A stretch of 64,000 bases of DNA from Jacaranda mimosifolia (taxonomy: Eukaryota > Streptophyta > Magnoliopsida > Lamiales > Bignoniaceae): the NCBI GenBank assembly GCA_018894105.1, contig CM032123.1:21243744-21307743 (forward strand), written 5' to 3'. Of this stretch, positions 11,642-24,124 are shown piece after piece. The notes beneath the pieces are model-generated. The model had not been told where the DNA came from, did not search any database, and saw only the letters and a list, made by a program, of their open reading frames with translations. Made by a program: the position numbers and the translations under genes. How positions within the stretch are numbered: the stretch's first letter is position 1; the number at the start of each line of letters is the position of its first letter.

Positions 11642-14600
11642 ATAGCTAAGAATCTACTCGCATCAATTTTGGAAACCAATAAACTTATCAGGCCAAACTT
11701 CCAAGATTGGTTAAGAAACCTTAAAATCATTCTTGACTCTGAAAAGCGGACTTATGTCCTTGATCAAAGTCCCGTGGACACACTTGGTGATGACTCCACT
11801 GACGCACAACGTGAAATGTTCATAAAATTTGTGGATGATGATCTACAAGTGAGGTGTGTCATGATGGCATCCATGTCCAACGAGCTCCAAAAGACTTATG
11901 AACACATGAAACATGCTCGAGAGATCTGTGTACACTTGCAAGAGTTGTATAGTGTACAAAGTAGACACGAAAGGTTCGCTTTGTCTAAGGAGCTCTTTAG
12001 GGCAAAGATGAGTGAATGGTCCAATGTCAGTGATCACAGCCTCAAGATGATTGGACTCATAGAGAAGCTTGGACAGTTAGATATGATCATGAACAACGAC
12101 CTTTACATGGATTTGATCCAACAGTCATTGCCATCGTCATATGATAAATTCATTATGAACTTCAATATGTCCAAGTAAGATGTTACGATTAACGAATTGA
12201 TCAATATGTTTGTGACTGCAGAGGCGACTATGAGAAAGGAGAAGCCCCTTATGCTTACACTCTTCCAAGTCGAAGGGCCTAGGGGTCCTAGAAAGGGAGG
12301 TAAGAGGAAGAAAAGTTTTACCTCAAAAGAGAAGCAACTCGAGAGGAGTTCTGATAGGGTTAAGAAGAAGGTTAAAACCAAAGCTAGTTGTTTCCACTGT
12401 GGCGAAAAAGTGCATTAGAAAAGAAATTGCAAAGCTGACCTTACAACCCTTGAGAAAGGTATGTACTTTATTGAAGTGCACATGATGACTAATTCTTCTA
12501 CATAGGTATTTGATATCACATACGATTCTCACGTTTGTAATTCATTACAGGGGATGGAGAAAATGAGTCTTCGTGAAGGGGATATGATCATCTGCTTAGG
12601 AAATGGAGCAAGAGTTGCGGCCATTTTCCAAGGCGTTATCAAGTTGGACTTGGGAAATGCTTGCATTGTACTTGATCCCATTTATTATGTACCCCATTTT
12701 ATAAAAAACATTATTTCAATTCTCGTTCTAGATAATGAAGGATTTGATTTTTCTATATCAAATGGGAAGTTGAATGCACTAAAGAATAGTTCTTTGATTG
12801 CTAAAGGTACATTAATAAATGGATTGTGCATACTTGATTCTCAACCTTCACTAATGCACATTCAATCACGTAAGAGAAAGTTAGATATCCAAAAAGATGC
12901 CATGTTGTGGCACACAAGAGTTGGACATATTTCTAATAATAAGATGAACAAGTTAGAAGCTCTCAAAGTACTAAATTTTAGTGGCATTGAGGATCTTCCT
13001 ACTTGTGAATCTTGTTTAAAAGGAAAAATGACCAAGGCTCCCTTTGCAGAACAAACAGAGCGCTCCACAAATATCTTGGATTTGATCCATACAGATGTTT
13101 GTGGACCACTAAGAGTTAGTAGGAGAAGAGGTTATTCCTACTTCATCACCTTCACCGATGACTATAGTCGGTTCGGACATGAGTTTCTTATGAAGAACAA
13201 GTCCAAAGCCGTTGAAAAGTTCAAAGAGTATAGGAGTAAAGTGGAAAAGCAATTAGGGCTAAGTATTAAAGCTCTTCGATCGGATTGAAGGGGAGAATAC
13301 TTGAGCACTGAATTCTTGGATTATCTAAAAGAAAATAGGATTTTCTCTCAATAGACTCTACTCGGCACACCCCAACACAATGGAGTAGCTGAGAGGAGAA
13401 ACCGTACCTTATTGGACATAATACATTCCATGATGAGCTTTTTCGATGTGCCCATCTCCTTTTGGGGATACGCCTTACAAATGGCGGCAAGGTTAGTAAA
13501 CATAGTACCCACAAATTTGGTTCCAAAGACTCCACATGAGATATGGTTTGGCAAAGCACCCTCTTACTAATATCACAAGGTTTGGGGATCTCCCACTTGC
13601 GTGAGACGGACAGTAGGAGATAAGTTGGATAGTAGATCCACCTTATGCAAGTTTGTAGGATACCCTAGAGAGTCTATAGGTTATTATTTCTATAATCCCT
13701 CGGAACAAAAGGTGTTTGTTCCAAGGAACGCCCACTTCTTGGAAAAGAAATTCCTATTATATAGAAATGGCATTATTGTCGAACTTGATGAAGTTCAAAA
13801 TGATTAAGAAATCCCCCAAGCGGTGAAAACAAGCGTGCAATGAGAGCCTTGTACACAAACTCTACATAGGTCGGACTGAGTCAAGAAGTAACTCGAAAGG
13901 GTCGGATTCCTTCATGAAATGGGCCAATTGGATAGTGATTCGAAGAACTACGAGGAAGCTATGTTGGACATAGATTCGGGATGTTGGCTTGAATCCATGA
14001 GATCCAAAATGGACGCCATGTACTCAAATAAAGTATGGACTTTAGTAGATCCACCAAAGGGAATAGTTTCCCTTGGTTGCAAGTGGATCTATAAGTGAAA
14101 GCTAGGAGTAGATGGAGAAGTTGTAACTTTTAAGGCACGACTAGTGATAAAAGGTTACACTCAAAGACCCGGTATTGATTTCAAGAAAATATTTTTACTG
14201 ATCGCAATGCCTAAGTCTATTCAGATTCTACTTGCCACAGCCGCATATTATGACTATGAGATATGACAAATGGATGTGAAAACTGCTTTCCTCAATGGAG
14301 ATATTACAGAAGAAATTTATATGGAGCGACTACAAGAGGTTTTACATCTAAGAGGAGTTAGCAAAAGGTTTGCAAACTCTATAGATCCATTTATGGACTT
14401 AAACAAGTGTCCCAAAGTTGGAACATACATTTTGACAAAACAGTCAAATTGTTTGGCTTTGTCAAAAATGTGTATGAACTATGTGTGTATAAGAAGGCTA
14501 GTGGGAATAGTGTACAATTTATTGTGCTTTATGTCGATGACATCCTTCTCATTGGGAATGAGGTAGGCATGTTAGAGTGTACTAAAGCATGGTTATCTAT

Positions 14601-15513
14601 ATACACAATTCTCCATTAAGGATTTGGGAGAAGCATCATACGTATTGGGAATACATATATATAGAGATAAATCTAAGAGGATGTCGGGGCTATCCCAAAC
14701 CCTGTACATTGACAAGATACTAATGAGGTTTAGTATGGAAGAATCCAAGAAAAGATTTCTTTCCATGGGACATGGCCTTCGTCTCTCCAAGTCTATGGCC
14801 CCTAAGACAAAGGAAGAGAAATGAAGGATGTTTCACATACCTTATGCCTCTGCTATTGGTAGCATAATGTATGCAGTTCGATGTACAAGATCAAATGTGG
14901 CACACTCACTAAGTGTTATGAATAGGTTCCAATCCAATCCTGGTGAGAGTCACTAGATAGCCGTGAAAGCAATCCTTAAGTACTTGAGAAGGACTAATGA
15001 CTTGTTTTTGGTATACGGTAATGGAGAATTGAAACTAGAGGGGGTTTTTAGATTCAAGCTTCCAATCCGATATAGATGACCTCAAATCCACTTCTAGATT
15101 TATGTTTTATCTCGATGGTAACATCGTCAATTGGAAGAGTTCCAAACAAGACACCACGGCCGATTCCACCACTGAAGCAGAATATATTGTGCAGCTTCAA
15201 AATCTGCAAAGAAAGGTGTTTGGATAAAAACCTTTATTCAAGAATTGAATGTAGTGCTGAGCCAGTAGTTGTCTATTGTGACAACACCGAGGCAGTGGCG
15301 CAAGCCAAATAGCCAAGATCTCATCAAAAATCTAAGCACATTTTGAGGTGATATCATTTGATCCGGGAGATCATTGATAGAGGCGACATCCGAGTTGAGA
15401 GAGTTGCTTCGAAAGAGAATATAGCAAATCCACTGACTAAACCTCTAACGCAAAAGGTCTTTGAAGAACATCTTGAGAATATGGGTCTCAAGGCTATAGG
15501 GCATTGGCTTTAG
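11642..15513 (+). pseudogene. Copia A gag-pol polyprotein, decayed
   Basis: Gag runs from 11642, where the expected ATG reads ATA, to about 12415. The zinc knuckle CX2CX4HX4C lies at 12389-12430. Protease remnants near 12500-12545 lack the D-T/S-G triad. The GAG-pre-integrase motif (LWHTRVGHIS) is at about 12900-12935, and the integrase core follows from about 13078 (DLIHTDVCGP, FITFTDDYSR). Reverse transcriptase covers about 13980-14600, with DVKTAFLNG at 14269 and an intact YVDD at 14530-14541. RNase H runs to TAG at 15511-15513. In-frame stops include 12176, 12416, 12503, 13286, 13352, 14096 and 14264, and there are frameshifts. Most stops sit where relatives have Trp, Gln or Arg codons. 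Confidence 0.9.
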
Positions 15514-15527
15514 GGCAAGTGGGAGAT
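15514..15527 (+). other. Polypurine tract of Copia A
   Basis: The purine-rich GGCAAGTGGGAGAT sits directly before the 3' LTR. The same tract precedes the LTR of element D at 27019. It would prime plus-strand DNA synthesis. Confidence 0.75.
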
Positions 15528-17712
15528 TGTTGGAATAGTGCCAGGCAAGCTAATTAGATTGGCCTTGTAAAACAATCTTAATTGAATGATATTCTTTATA
15601 TGGCCATCTTAATCTTATGTTCTTTATTAATTTACTTACAGTTGGATAAAGCCCTTAGATCACTTATAACTACAGGACTTAGTTTGGTGACCATGGAATA
15701 AGTCTCACACAGTCGTGATCTTAAATCTTCCAAGTCGTAGGATCATAAGAGATAGGGCATCAAAGATCTGGATAGACTTGCTCTGATGATGCATAAATTC
15801 AAGAGTTGGATATTGCTCTATTCCATGAGCAACCATATGAGATATATTTGAATGTTAGTGGGTGCTTGTTAGAGAATAAGGCACTAAAGGCCTACCGAAA
15901 AATCTACTAGATAGCCGTAGTAGCAAGTTCTTTTGCTTATGCTAGTGCATATTATTAGTCCTCTGACCTGAGGATCCTCGGTAACCTTGTGTCTGGTCCT
16001 CACGCTTTGACTCTTCCTTGACCACTTAGCGGGTCTTTCCGGCTGAGTTTGGGTATGAGCTACTTGGCATGGAGGTTTGTGAGATCCAAGGTGGAATATG
16101 ACTCTTTGCTTTTGTGAAAGATGAGTGCATCTCCTATGTATTCTATAATGATCGATTCTAAGAAATCCTTGCGCAATGTGGTGTGATAATTTGGAAAATG
16201 AGTTTTCCAAAGATGAGGTCACATAAAGGAATCAAGCATTGGGAATAGAGACATAGTATCGAGGCTATTAGGGAGCCAACAAATATCTTGCCCTAGGCTT
16301 CTTTTAGGAGATAAGAGAAGAAAAGACCATATTTGCATGGTATGCGTAAAGCTACAATGGTTCTCCAGAATGTTCATTTGGCCAATTAGTTGGGCTCCAA
16401 GGGCTTGAGGTTGGACATCGACCATGGAGATTGGTACTCTTCAATTAATGAGATTAAGTGAATTGAGTTGATTAGTTTAAAAGTGTTTTAAACTAAAATG
16501 AATATTTGATATTCAAAAGTCACAAGGAGTTGTGAGCCCATGTCCAATAAATTTTAGAACCTATTGGGTCACACAAAAAGCTAAATAGCTTCCTATTTGA
16601 TGAAGAAAATATTTTTTAAGTGTTAGAAAATAATTTCCTAGTGGACCGATTTTATGGTACTAATTTTGAAGGTCAATTTTGACTTTATTAATTTAAGTGT
16701 TAAATTAATAAATTAATTTAAGGAGTTAATTATTTGGGGCCAATATGACCATCAATTGGTCAAGTTAACTTAAAGAGTTAAGTTAACAAAATCAAGCTCA
16801 AGAGTTGAGCTTATTTGACTTAAGAGTTAAGTCAATGGTTAATTAATTAAATTAAAGTATTTAATTTAATTAATGGAAAGAACACATTTTGGACAGAAAA
16901 TTCAAATGAAATGTTCATTTGAATTAGCATTTTAATTAACTTGAAATTAGATTTCAAATGTAATTAAAATGCAAGTGAAATTCAAATTAGATTTGAATTT
17001 GCATTTGCCATCTTGGCAAATGCAAGTTGGCCATTCCTTCTCCTCATGGGAGGTGTGATGCCACCTTGAAATCACACTTTCCACCCTCTATATATAGATA
17101 TAGAGAGAGAATGCTGGTCATTATGTCAAAGATGTGAAGAATTAGATTCCCCACCATTCCCTCCAAAATCCTTGCAAGCATTGCATTCATGTGTTGAAAG
17201 CTTTGCTTTTTCTTCTTTTTCCCCACCTAAAATCGGCCTCCTTCATAGCATATCTCTGGCCTTATTCCAGCTAATAGGATAGATATTTTGGAAGATCTAT
17301 TTGGTGTGTGGATCATATCAATAGAGGCAAACTACTTTCTTTGCTACGGTTTTGGAGATCCACTGCACAGAGTCCGATTTGGTGATTTTTTCTAGGGAGA
17401 TCCAGAATGCTTTTTGGTCTAAAGTTTTTAATGAAAGTCCCTCAAGGTTTTGAGAAGCTCCAGTAATTGTTTTGTGATTTTTGGAGGTGATTTGGGGGAG
17501 GCAAAAGTCGCTCCTCTCCAGCTGCGCATTTTCTGACAGTTTCTGGAAAGGTGAAGAGTTCACCTTATACTCTTTGGATTTTGCAATTTCAAGGTAACAC
17601 TCTATTCTATCCTGAATCTCAAGCATGATTTGATCCTAGTTAGTATGTAAGCACTAGTTTATTAAACTTTTGAAGTTTTTATAATTGGATTCTAGTGCAT
17701 TACTAGCTTTCA
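15528..17712 (+). repeat. 3' LTR of Copia A
   Basis: The LTR is 2185 bp, from TGTTGGAATAG to CTTTCA, and collinear with the 5' LTR apart from small indels. It is followed by GCAAT, matching the five bases before the 5' LTR. A TATA tract lies at 17089-17100. Confidence 0.93.
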
Positions 17713-18184
17713 GCAATAACATAAACACAACTAAAACATTAAATATTTTCTCTCTTTAAAGAATAGCAAGACTTTAATCAATGTAAAGCTTAAGAACAAG
17801 TTATCAAAAGTGAATCAATTTGAAAACAAAACCCAAGGCTGATTTGAACAAGTGGATTTCCAGAACACATAGTAGTGTTTATGTTTCCCTCAAACCACAT
17901 ACAAACATATCGCTCATTTTGGAGAAAAAATGGGAAAATGTCATTTCCAAAAACACTCCTTGTTTAATCATCTTTTACAAAGACTATGGAAAATGTCATT
18001 TTCAAAAACACTCCTTTAATTATCTTTTACCCAAAAACACAATGCCTCTTCATTTACCCTATGTATACATACATATATTAGTATATATATTTTCATCTTA
18101 TACATATATAAAATAAATAATAGTTCATTCAAATTTCTCCCTTCTTATTAGACAAACAAAACAATTGATTTGACATCAACATTA
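17713..18184. other. Non-coding spacer between Copia A and D
   Basis: This begins with the target duplication GCAAT of element A. It contains a 55-bp imperfect tandem repeat (starting at 17933 and 17988, sharing GGAAAATGTCATTT) and an AT-rich ATATATA tract near 18060-18120. No gene was seen. Confidence 0.6.
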
Positions 18185-18779
18185 TAAGGCCACATGGCCG
18201 GCCACTATGTGATAGTTGGCATTCCACATCAATTCCCTCCAAAAGTGTGATATTCATATGTTGAAGATTCCCGCTAAATTCTCTCCTCTTCCTCTCACCT
18301 CCAAAATACCTCCTATCACATTCTTCCTTATTTGTTCTAGCTCAAGTTAGGTTGATCTAGTGCTTGCCTAAGGTGTGTGGACTTTGAGGTTCAACACTTG
18401 GGGAACTAAGTGTTCCTTGGTGAACTATTGCTATCCAACAGTTTTGGTGGTTGATTTGGAGCACCTAGGAGTTTTTGATTGGTGCAAAATTTTGGTAGCA
18501 TCTACCTGGATTGGTGGTGGAGTTATCTGCCAATTTTTACAATTTTTGAAGCTGTGGAAGGTGTCCAACCGTTGCCATCTTCTGCTGCATGTAGATCATC
18601 AGTGGACGAGTTTATTAGAGTGATCTTCCTCTCACCCTTGTGTTGATCTTCAAAGGTAAATTTTATGTAGGTAAATCCTAATTTTGAGCATGAATAAGAT
18701 CCTTGGAGTGGAGTGGTTTGGTTTTATTTTACCTATTTATGGTTTTATATTTTGGATCCCAAGCCTACTTCCACTTTCA
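18185..18779 (+). repeat. Truncated 5' LTR of Copia D (last ~595 bp)
   Basis: Only the promoter-proximal and end parts of the LTR remain. They start near a GGCCGGCC palindrome at 18196-18203 and end in TTTCA two bases before the degenerate primer-binding site. The left boundary is approximate. The missing 1.5 kb or more means the original left junction cannot be checked. Confidence 0.75.
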
Positions 18780-18781
18780 AG

Positions 18782-18794
18782 TTGTATTGGAGCC
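18782..18794 (+). other. Degenerate primer-binding site of Copia D
   Basis: TTGTATTGGAGCC differs from the initiator-Met site TGGTATCAGAGCC at a few positions but keeps the same place, two bases past the LTR end. Confidence 0.7.
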
Positions 18795-20755
18795 TAATTC
18801 ATGCCTTAATTTGGATTTTGGTGAATTGATTCATGTGATGAATTGATTCTAAATCTCCAAATAATTGATTCAACTGATGAATTTAAGTGTTTGGGTGATT
18901 TTGCATATGGCTCTCTTTGTGATGAATTGACATATGTCAATATGTGTTTTAAGTGTTAATTCAGTGTTGGCATGATTTTGATTCATATTAGATAATGTTA
19001 AATGTTGATTTAGTATTGGATAATGTTATATGTTGATATAGCATATTTATTGTGGCCTTAAGATGTTTTGGTCATTTTTGGGTCCAATTGGATTGGATTT
19101 AATTGGAGATTTTTTGGGAATGTTGATTCTCACTTAGATTTGATTTTTGAAGCATGTTTGAGCGCTTTAATTTTCAGTTTTTAAAGGTGTTTATAATCTA
19201 AAATTTTATCAAAATTTGTATGGAATAATGTTATGGAGGTGTCCATATGGTTTAGAGTGGTAAAAACATAAAATGGTGCTTAAACGGTTGATTGATGTAA
19301 TTTGTGGCAGGGATGCCACGTAGCAGCTAGGCACAGCTATGGGCATGCCCAACCGATCGGTAGGGTAGTGGCCCGCCCAAGGCTACCCTAGAAGCCATTT
19401 TTATGTTGTTTTGGTGTTTTTGGCCTATCAAACTTGATTATTCTATCCTTATTTTGATGCACAAATATTATGTAAGTGCTCAAAGTAGCGTTGGATATTT
19501 TTGCTTGCTTTTAAATTCAAATTAAAGTTAATCTTCATTTAGGTGCAAAAATTAGATGCATAAAGACTTATGCTTATTAATTATTTGTTTATGAGATAAG
19601 CATTTAATTGGATGAATTGAATGTCAATTGTTATTGTTCATTTAATTGTTGAATGGATGATGAATGTGTGGGGATGAACATGAGCCTTTAAATTGGTTTT
19701 ATTTATTTCAAGTTGTTGAAAAGGGTTGTATCAAATAGGAGCTTGCATGCCTCTTGACTTTCTACCTTGTAAATGTTATGATAGTAGAACTATAGGAGTG
19801 AGGATTTCTCTTCTTTTGTAAATGTTGCAAGGAGACAAAGAATGCCAAGAGGATCAGAGAGGCTTGAAGACCCATGAATGTATGGAATACATTTATGTAA
19901 TAGATAGGATTTAATCAATCCACTTAAAATCAACTAAGTAGTGCATCTATAGCTCTAAGTGCACTACTTGGTTAAAGCTCATGATCATCCAACCCTAGTA
20001 GCATGCTAGGCGTATTTACTTATTTATGCTTTCTTTATCCTATGGATGTATGAGATGTATTGCTAGGATATAGAAAACCTAAATAAGAGAAGATAAAATT
20101 GATGAGACCTTTCAAAGACAAAAAATCCCTCAACTTAGAGGAGTCTAAGTTTTTTTTTTTTAAAATATTAAGTCAATTTGGATACAAATTAAAAGAAGTT
20201 TTAATTAATCTAAGTCTTCTACCAATATTTTTGACATGAGATGCTACCACGTTTACGTGATGTCTCACGAGTCATAGGTCACATTTTTGGAGGAAATATA
20301 TGCTCATTTACTTAGCATATGATGCACTTTAATTTAAAACTCACTATCGCATTATCTCACAAGTCGTGGAATGACATAGTGGAGTTTATAATTAAATATT
20401 GATTGGTAGGTTCGACTTAACACCTAGTAGTATAGATATTACACGAGTTATGGATCTCCGTGAAAATTGAGGCAAAACATATCAAGGGTTGATAGAGATG
20501 CAATTAGCAAAAATTGCTTACCTTACAATTATTTGTGGATGTCTCATGAACCGTGGGTCCATGATAATTCCTTTGGACGTTGATTCTCACAAGGGAATGA
20601 GATTTCTCGAATTCTTTTAAGGGGGTGAGGAATTTGATAAAACGATGGGAGAAAAACATGCTTGAAAGTCAATAAACATGTTTTCTAATATCAAAATTCA
20701 ATCACATGTTCATATTCTCTTTTTCGTCTTTGTAGATTCATAAAATCTCAATCAA
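18795..20755 (+). other. Copia D untranslated leader
   Basis: This is collinear with the other three leaders. The GC-rich patch near 19305-19400 holds the 12-bp palindrome TGGGCATGCCCA (19340-19351) and the nearby ACCGATCGGT. Four cassettes with cores near CTCACGAGTCGTGG lie at about 20258-20286, 20351-20384, 20433-20460 and 20536-20565. No coding sequence was seen. Confidence 0.75.
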
Positions 20756-21372
20756 ATGCCTAAGAATTCACTAAATGTGATTTTGAGAACCAATAAACTC
20801 ACCGGGTCTAACTTCTGCGATTGACTTAATCTCATAATCATTCTAGATTCTGAGAAGCAGATACATGTCCTATATCATGGTACTCCTAATCCCACAGGGA
20901 TTAATGCAGATCAAGAGATACGTGAAATGTACACAAAAAAGGTTGAGGATCACCTCCTAGCCCATAGTTTCATGATGGCATCAATTAACTTCAAAAGTAT
21001 CATGAACACATGAAACATACATTGGTCCATTGCTTGCAAAGAGTTGTATAGCAAATAATGTGTGAGAGGTTCATGTAGTCAAAGGAGACTTTTCAAGCTA
21101 GGATGATTGAGGGGTCATGTGTCCTCGACTACGGTCTAAAGATGATTAGGCTTATTGATAAGCTCTTCAATTTGGATGTAGTAATGGACAATGATCTCCA
21201 TGGGAATTTGATCCTCACATCTTTACCGAGTTTATTTGACCAATGGGTGGTCTACGAGGAGACAACTATGACAAGTACATACCTCTAGTGATTGCTTCCT
21301 CTTCCCACTCTAAAGGCCCTAAAGGCTAGACAAAATAGGGCAATAAAAAGAAATGTTCTTTTTCAAGAGAAA
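20756..21372 (+). pseudogene. Copia D gag remnant
   Basis: Fragments similar to the gag of A and B can be followed. They include an N-terminal part with the ACCAATAAACTCACCGGGTC stretch and a middle part at 21103-21250 (DYGLKMIRLIDKLFNLDVVM). The reading frame is broken repeatedly. It ends at the left border of the tandem duplication. Confidence 0.75.
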
Positions 21373-24124
21373 ACAAACATTTAAGGTGTCCGATAGAGTT
21401 TAGAAGATTAAAGAGGATAAAGTTGATGCTAATTGTTTCTACTTTGGCGAGAAAGGCCATTGGAAGCGGTATTGCAAGGAATACTCTGCAACCCTTGGGA
21501 AAGGTATGTACTTTTTGAAGTGCACCTAAGGATAAATTCTTCCTCATGGATATATGATATCACATGTGATTCTCATCTTGTAATTTGTTACAAAGTATGG
21601 AAAGAAGAATAAATCTTAGTGATGGGGATTTGATCCTATACTTGGTAACGTAATGGAGCAAAAGTTGCGGCGAAAGCCAATGGCGTAAAATAAGGTAAAC
21701 TTAAGGAACTCCTTGCTTGTATTGCATCCTTGTTATTATGTACCAAATCTTGTTAATAACATTATTTTAATTACCATTTAGGATAGTGAAGGATATAATT
21801 TTTCAATATTAAATGGGAAATTGAAGGCAATAAAGAATGGTTCTTTAGTTGCAATTGGTACACTTAACAATGAATTATACATTTTGGATTCTCAACCATC
21901 ACTAATGCACATTTAATAAAGTACAAGAAAATTAGATAATCAAGAAGACGTCATCTTGTTGCATGCAAGACTTGGACATATTTCCAAGAATAGGATGAAC
22001 AAATTAGAAGCCCTCAAAGCACTAAACGCTAGTGGCATAGAGGATCTTCCTACTTGTGAATCTTGTTTCAAAGAAGAAATGGCCAAAGCTCCTTTTATAG
22101 GACAAACAAAGTGAACCACAAGTCCGTTGAATTTGATCCACACGGACGTTTGTGGACCACTAAGAGTTAGTGCGAGAGGAGGCTATTCTTACTTCACCAC
22201 ATTCACCGATAATCATACTCGATTCAGACATGTATATCTTATGAAGTACAAGTTCGAAGCTTTTGAAAAATTCAAAGAGTGTAGGAATGGAGTAGAAAAG
22301 CAACAAGAAATTAGTTTCAAAACTCTTCAATCGAATCAATGAGGGGAATACTTAGGTATCGAATTCTTGCATTATCTAAAAGAGAATGGGATTTTCTCAC
22401 AATGGACTGCATCGGGCATACCCTAACACAATGGAGTAGCTAAGAGGAGAAACTATACCTTGTTGGACATGGTACGTTCCATGATGAGCTTCATCGATGT
22501 GCCTATATCCTTTTGGGATACGCCTTACAAATGAAGGTGAGGCTAATAAATGTAGTACCACAAAGTTGCTGCCAAAGATACTGCCATGAAATGTGGTATG
22601 GCAAAGCACCTTCTTACTCTTATTTAAGAGTTTAGGGGTTTCCCGCAAACATCAAGAGGATAGTGGGAGACAAGTTGGATGCAAAATTCACTTTGTGCAA
22701 ATTTGTGGGATACCCAAAAGAGGCTTTGGGTTATTATTTCTATGACCCCTCAAAACAAAAGGTGTTTGTTTCGAGGAACGCCAACTTTTTGGAAAAGGAA
22801 TTTATATTGGATAGAAATGGTGCTATCATTGAACACGATGAAGTTCAAGATGATCATATAATCCCATAAGTGGTAGAAATAAGAGAACATTAGGAGCCTA
22901 GCACACAACCTCTAAGAAGGTCAAACCGAATCAAGAAGCAACCTGAAAGGTTTGGATTCCTTCATCAAATAAGCTAAGTAAATAGTGATCCAAAGACCTA
23001 TGAGAAACTATGTTGGACATATATTCAGGGCATTGGCTTGAGGCTATGAAATCCGAAATGGACTCCATGTACTCCAACAAAGTATGGACTTTGGTAGATC
23101 CACCGGAGGGTATAGTACTTATTTGTTGCAAGTGGATCTATAAGCAAATGTTAGGAATCGATGGAGAGGTAATGACCTTTAAGGCAAGACTAGTGGAAAA
23201 TGGTTACACTCAAAGACTCGATATTGATTTTGAGGAAACTTTTTCACCGGTCCCTATGCCTAAGTCTATTGAGATTATGCTTGTCATAGCTGCATATTAT
23301 GACTATGAAATATGGTAAATGGATGTAAAGACCTCTTTCATCAATGGAAACATTGAAAAACAAACCCATATGGAGCAACCACAAGATTTTACATCTAAAG
23401 GGAGTGAACAAAAGGTTTGCAAACTCCAAAGGTCCATTTGTGGACTAAAATAAGCATCCCGAAGTTGGAACATATGTTTTGATAAAACTGCCAAATCGTT
23501 TGGCTTTATCAAAAATATATATATGAACCTTGTGTGTATGAAAAAGCTAGTGGGAGTTTAATACAATTTATTGTACTTTATGCCAATGACATTTTTCTCA
23601 TTGGGAATGAGAGAGAAATGTTAAAATGTATTAAATCATGGTTATCTTCACAATTCTCCATAAAAAAATTGGAAGAAACATCCTATGTATTAGGAATACG
23701 GATCTATAAAGATAGATAAAAGTGGATATTGGGGTTTTCCCAAACCCCGTACATTGATAATATACTAAAGAGATAAATTTAGTATGGAAGAATCCAAGAA
23801 GAGATTCCTTCCCATGGGACATGATTTTTGTCTCTCCAAGTCTATGGCCCCTAAGACTGAAGACAAAAGAGAAAGGATGTCCCATATACCTTATGCATCT
23901 GCTATAGAGGCAGAATATATTGTGGCTTCAAAAGCAGCAAAATAGGGTGTTTGGATGAAAACTTCAACTAAGAGTTGGATGTAGTGGCTAGCGTGAAAGA
24001 GCTAATAGTCATCTTTTGAAGACAACTTAGGACTTGTTGTGCAAGCAATGATTCCAAGATCTCATCAATGATCTAAACACACTGAGGCATTATCATTTGA
24101 TCTATGAGATCATTGATAGAGGCG
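21373..24124 (+). repeat. Tandem duplication unit 1 in Copia D (gag end to RNase H)
   Basis: This 2752-bp block runs from just before the zinc knuckle (CFYFGEKGHWKRYC, near 21439-21480) through protease, integrase (22127-22650) and reverse transcriptase (23000-23720) to RNase H remnants. It is repeated immediately after itself. An internal deletion joins the RT end to the RNase H motif EAEYIV near 23905. The many stops in this unit are almost all present in unit 2 as well. The units share about 98-99% of bases by eye. Confidence 0.9.

Larger units (their letters stand above)
7484..17712 (+). mobile_element. Complete Copia LTR retrotransposon A
   Basis: This 10,229-bp element is flanked by the 5-bp target duplication GCAAT (7479-7483 and 17713-17717). 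It has a 5' LTR (7484-9712), primer-binding site (9715-9727), leader, gag-protease-integrase-RT-RNase H (11642-15513), polypurine tract and 3' LTR (15528-17712). The order puts it in Copia. By eye the two LTRs differ at roughly one base in ten in their first 200 bp, so this insertion is much older than the Gypsy element at 47062. The coding region carries many stops, so it is not autonomous. It landed in spacer DNA, not in another copy. Confidence 0.95.
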
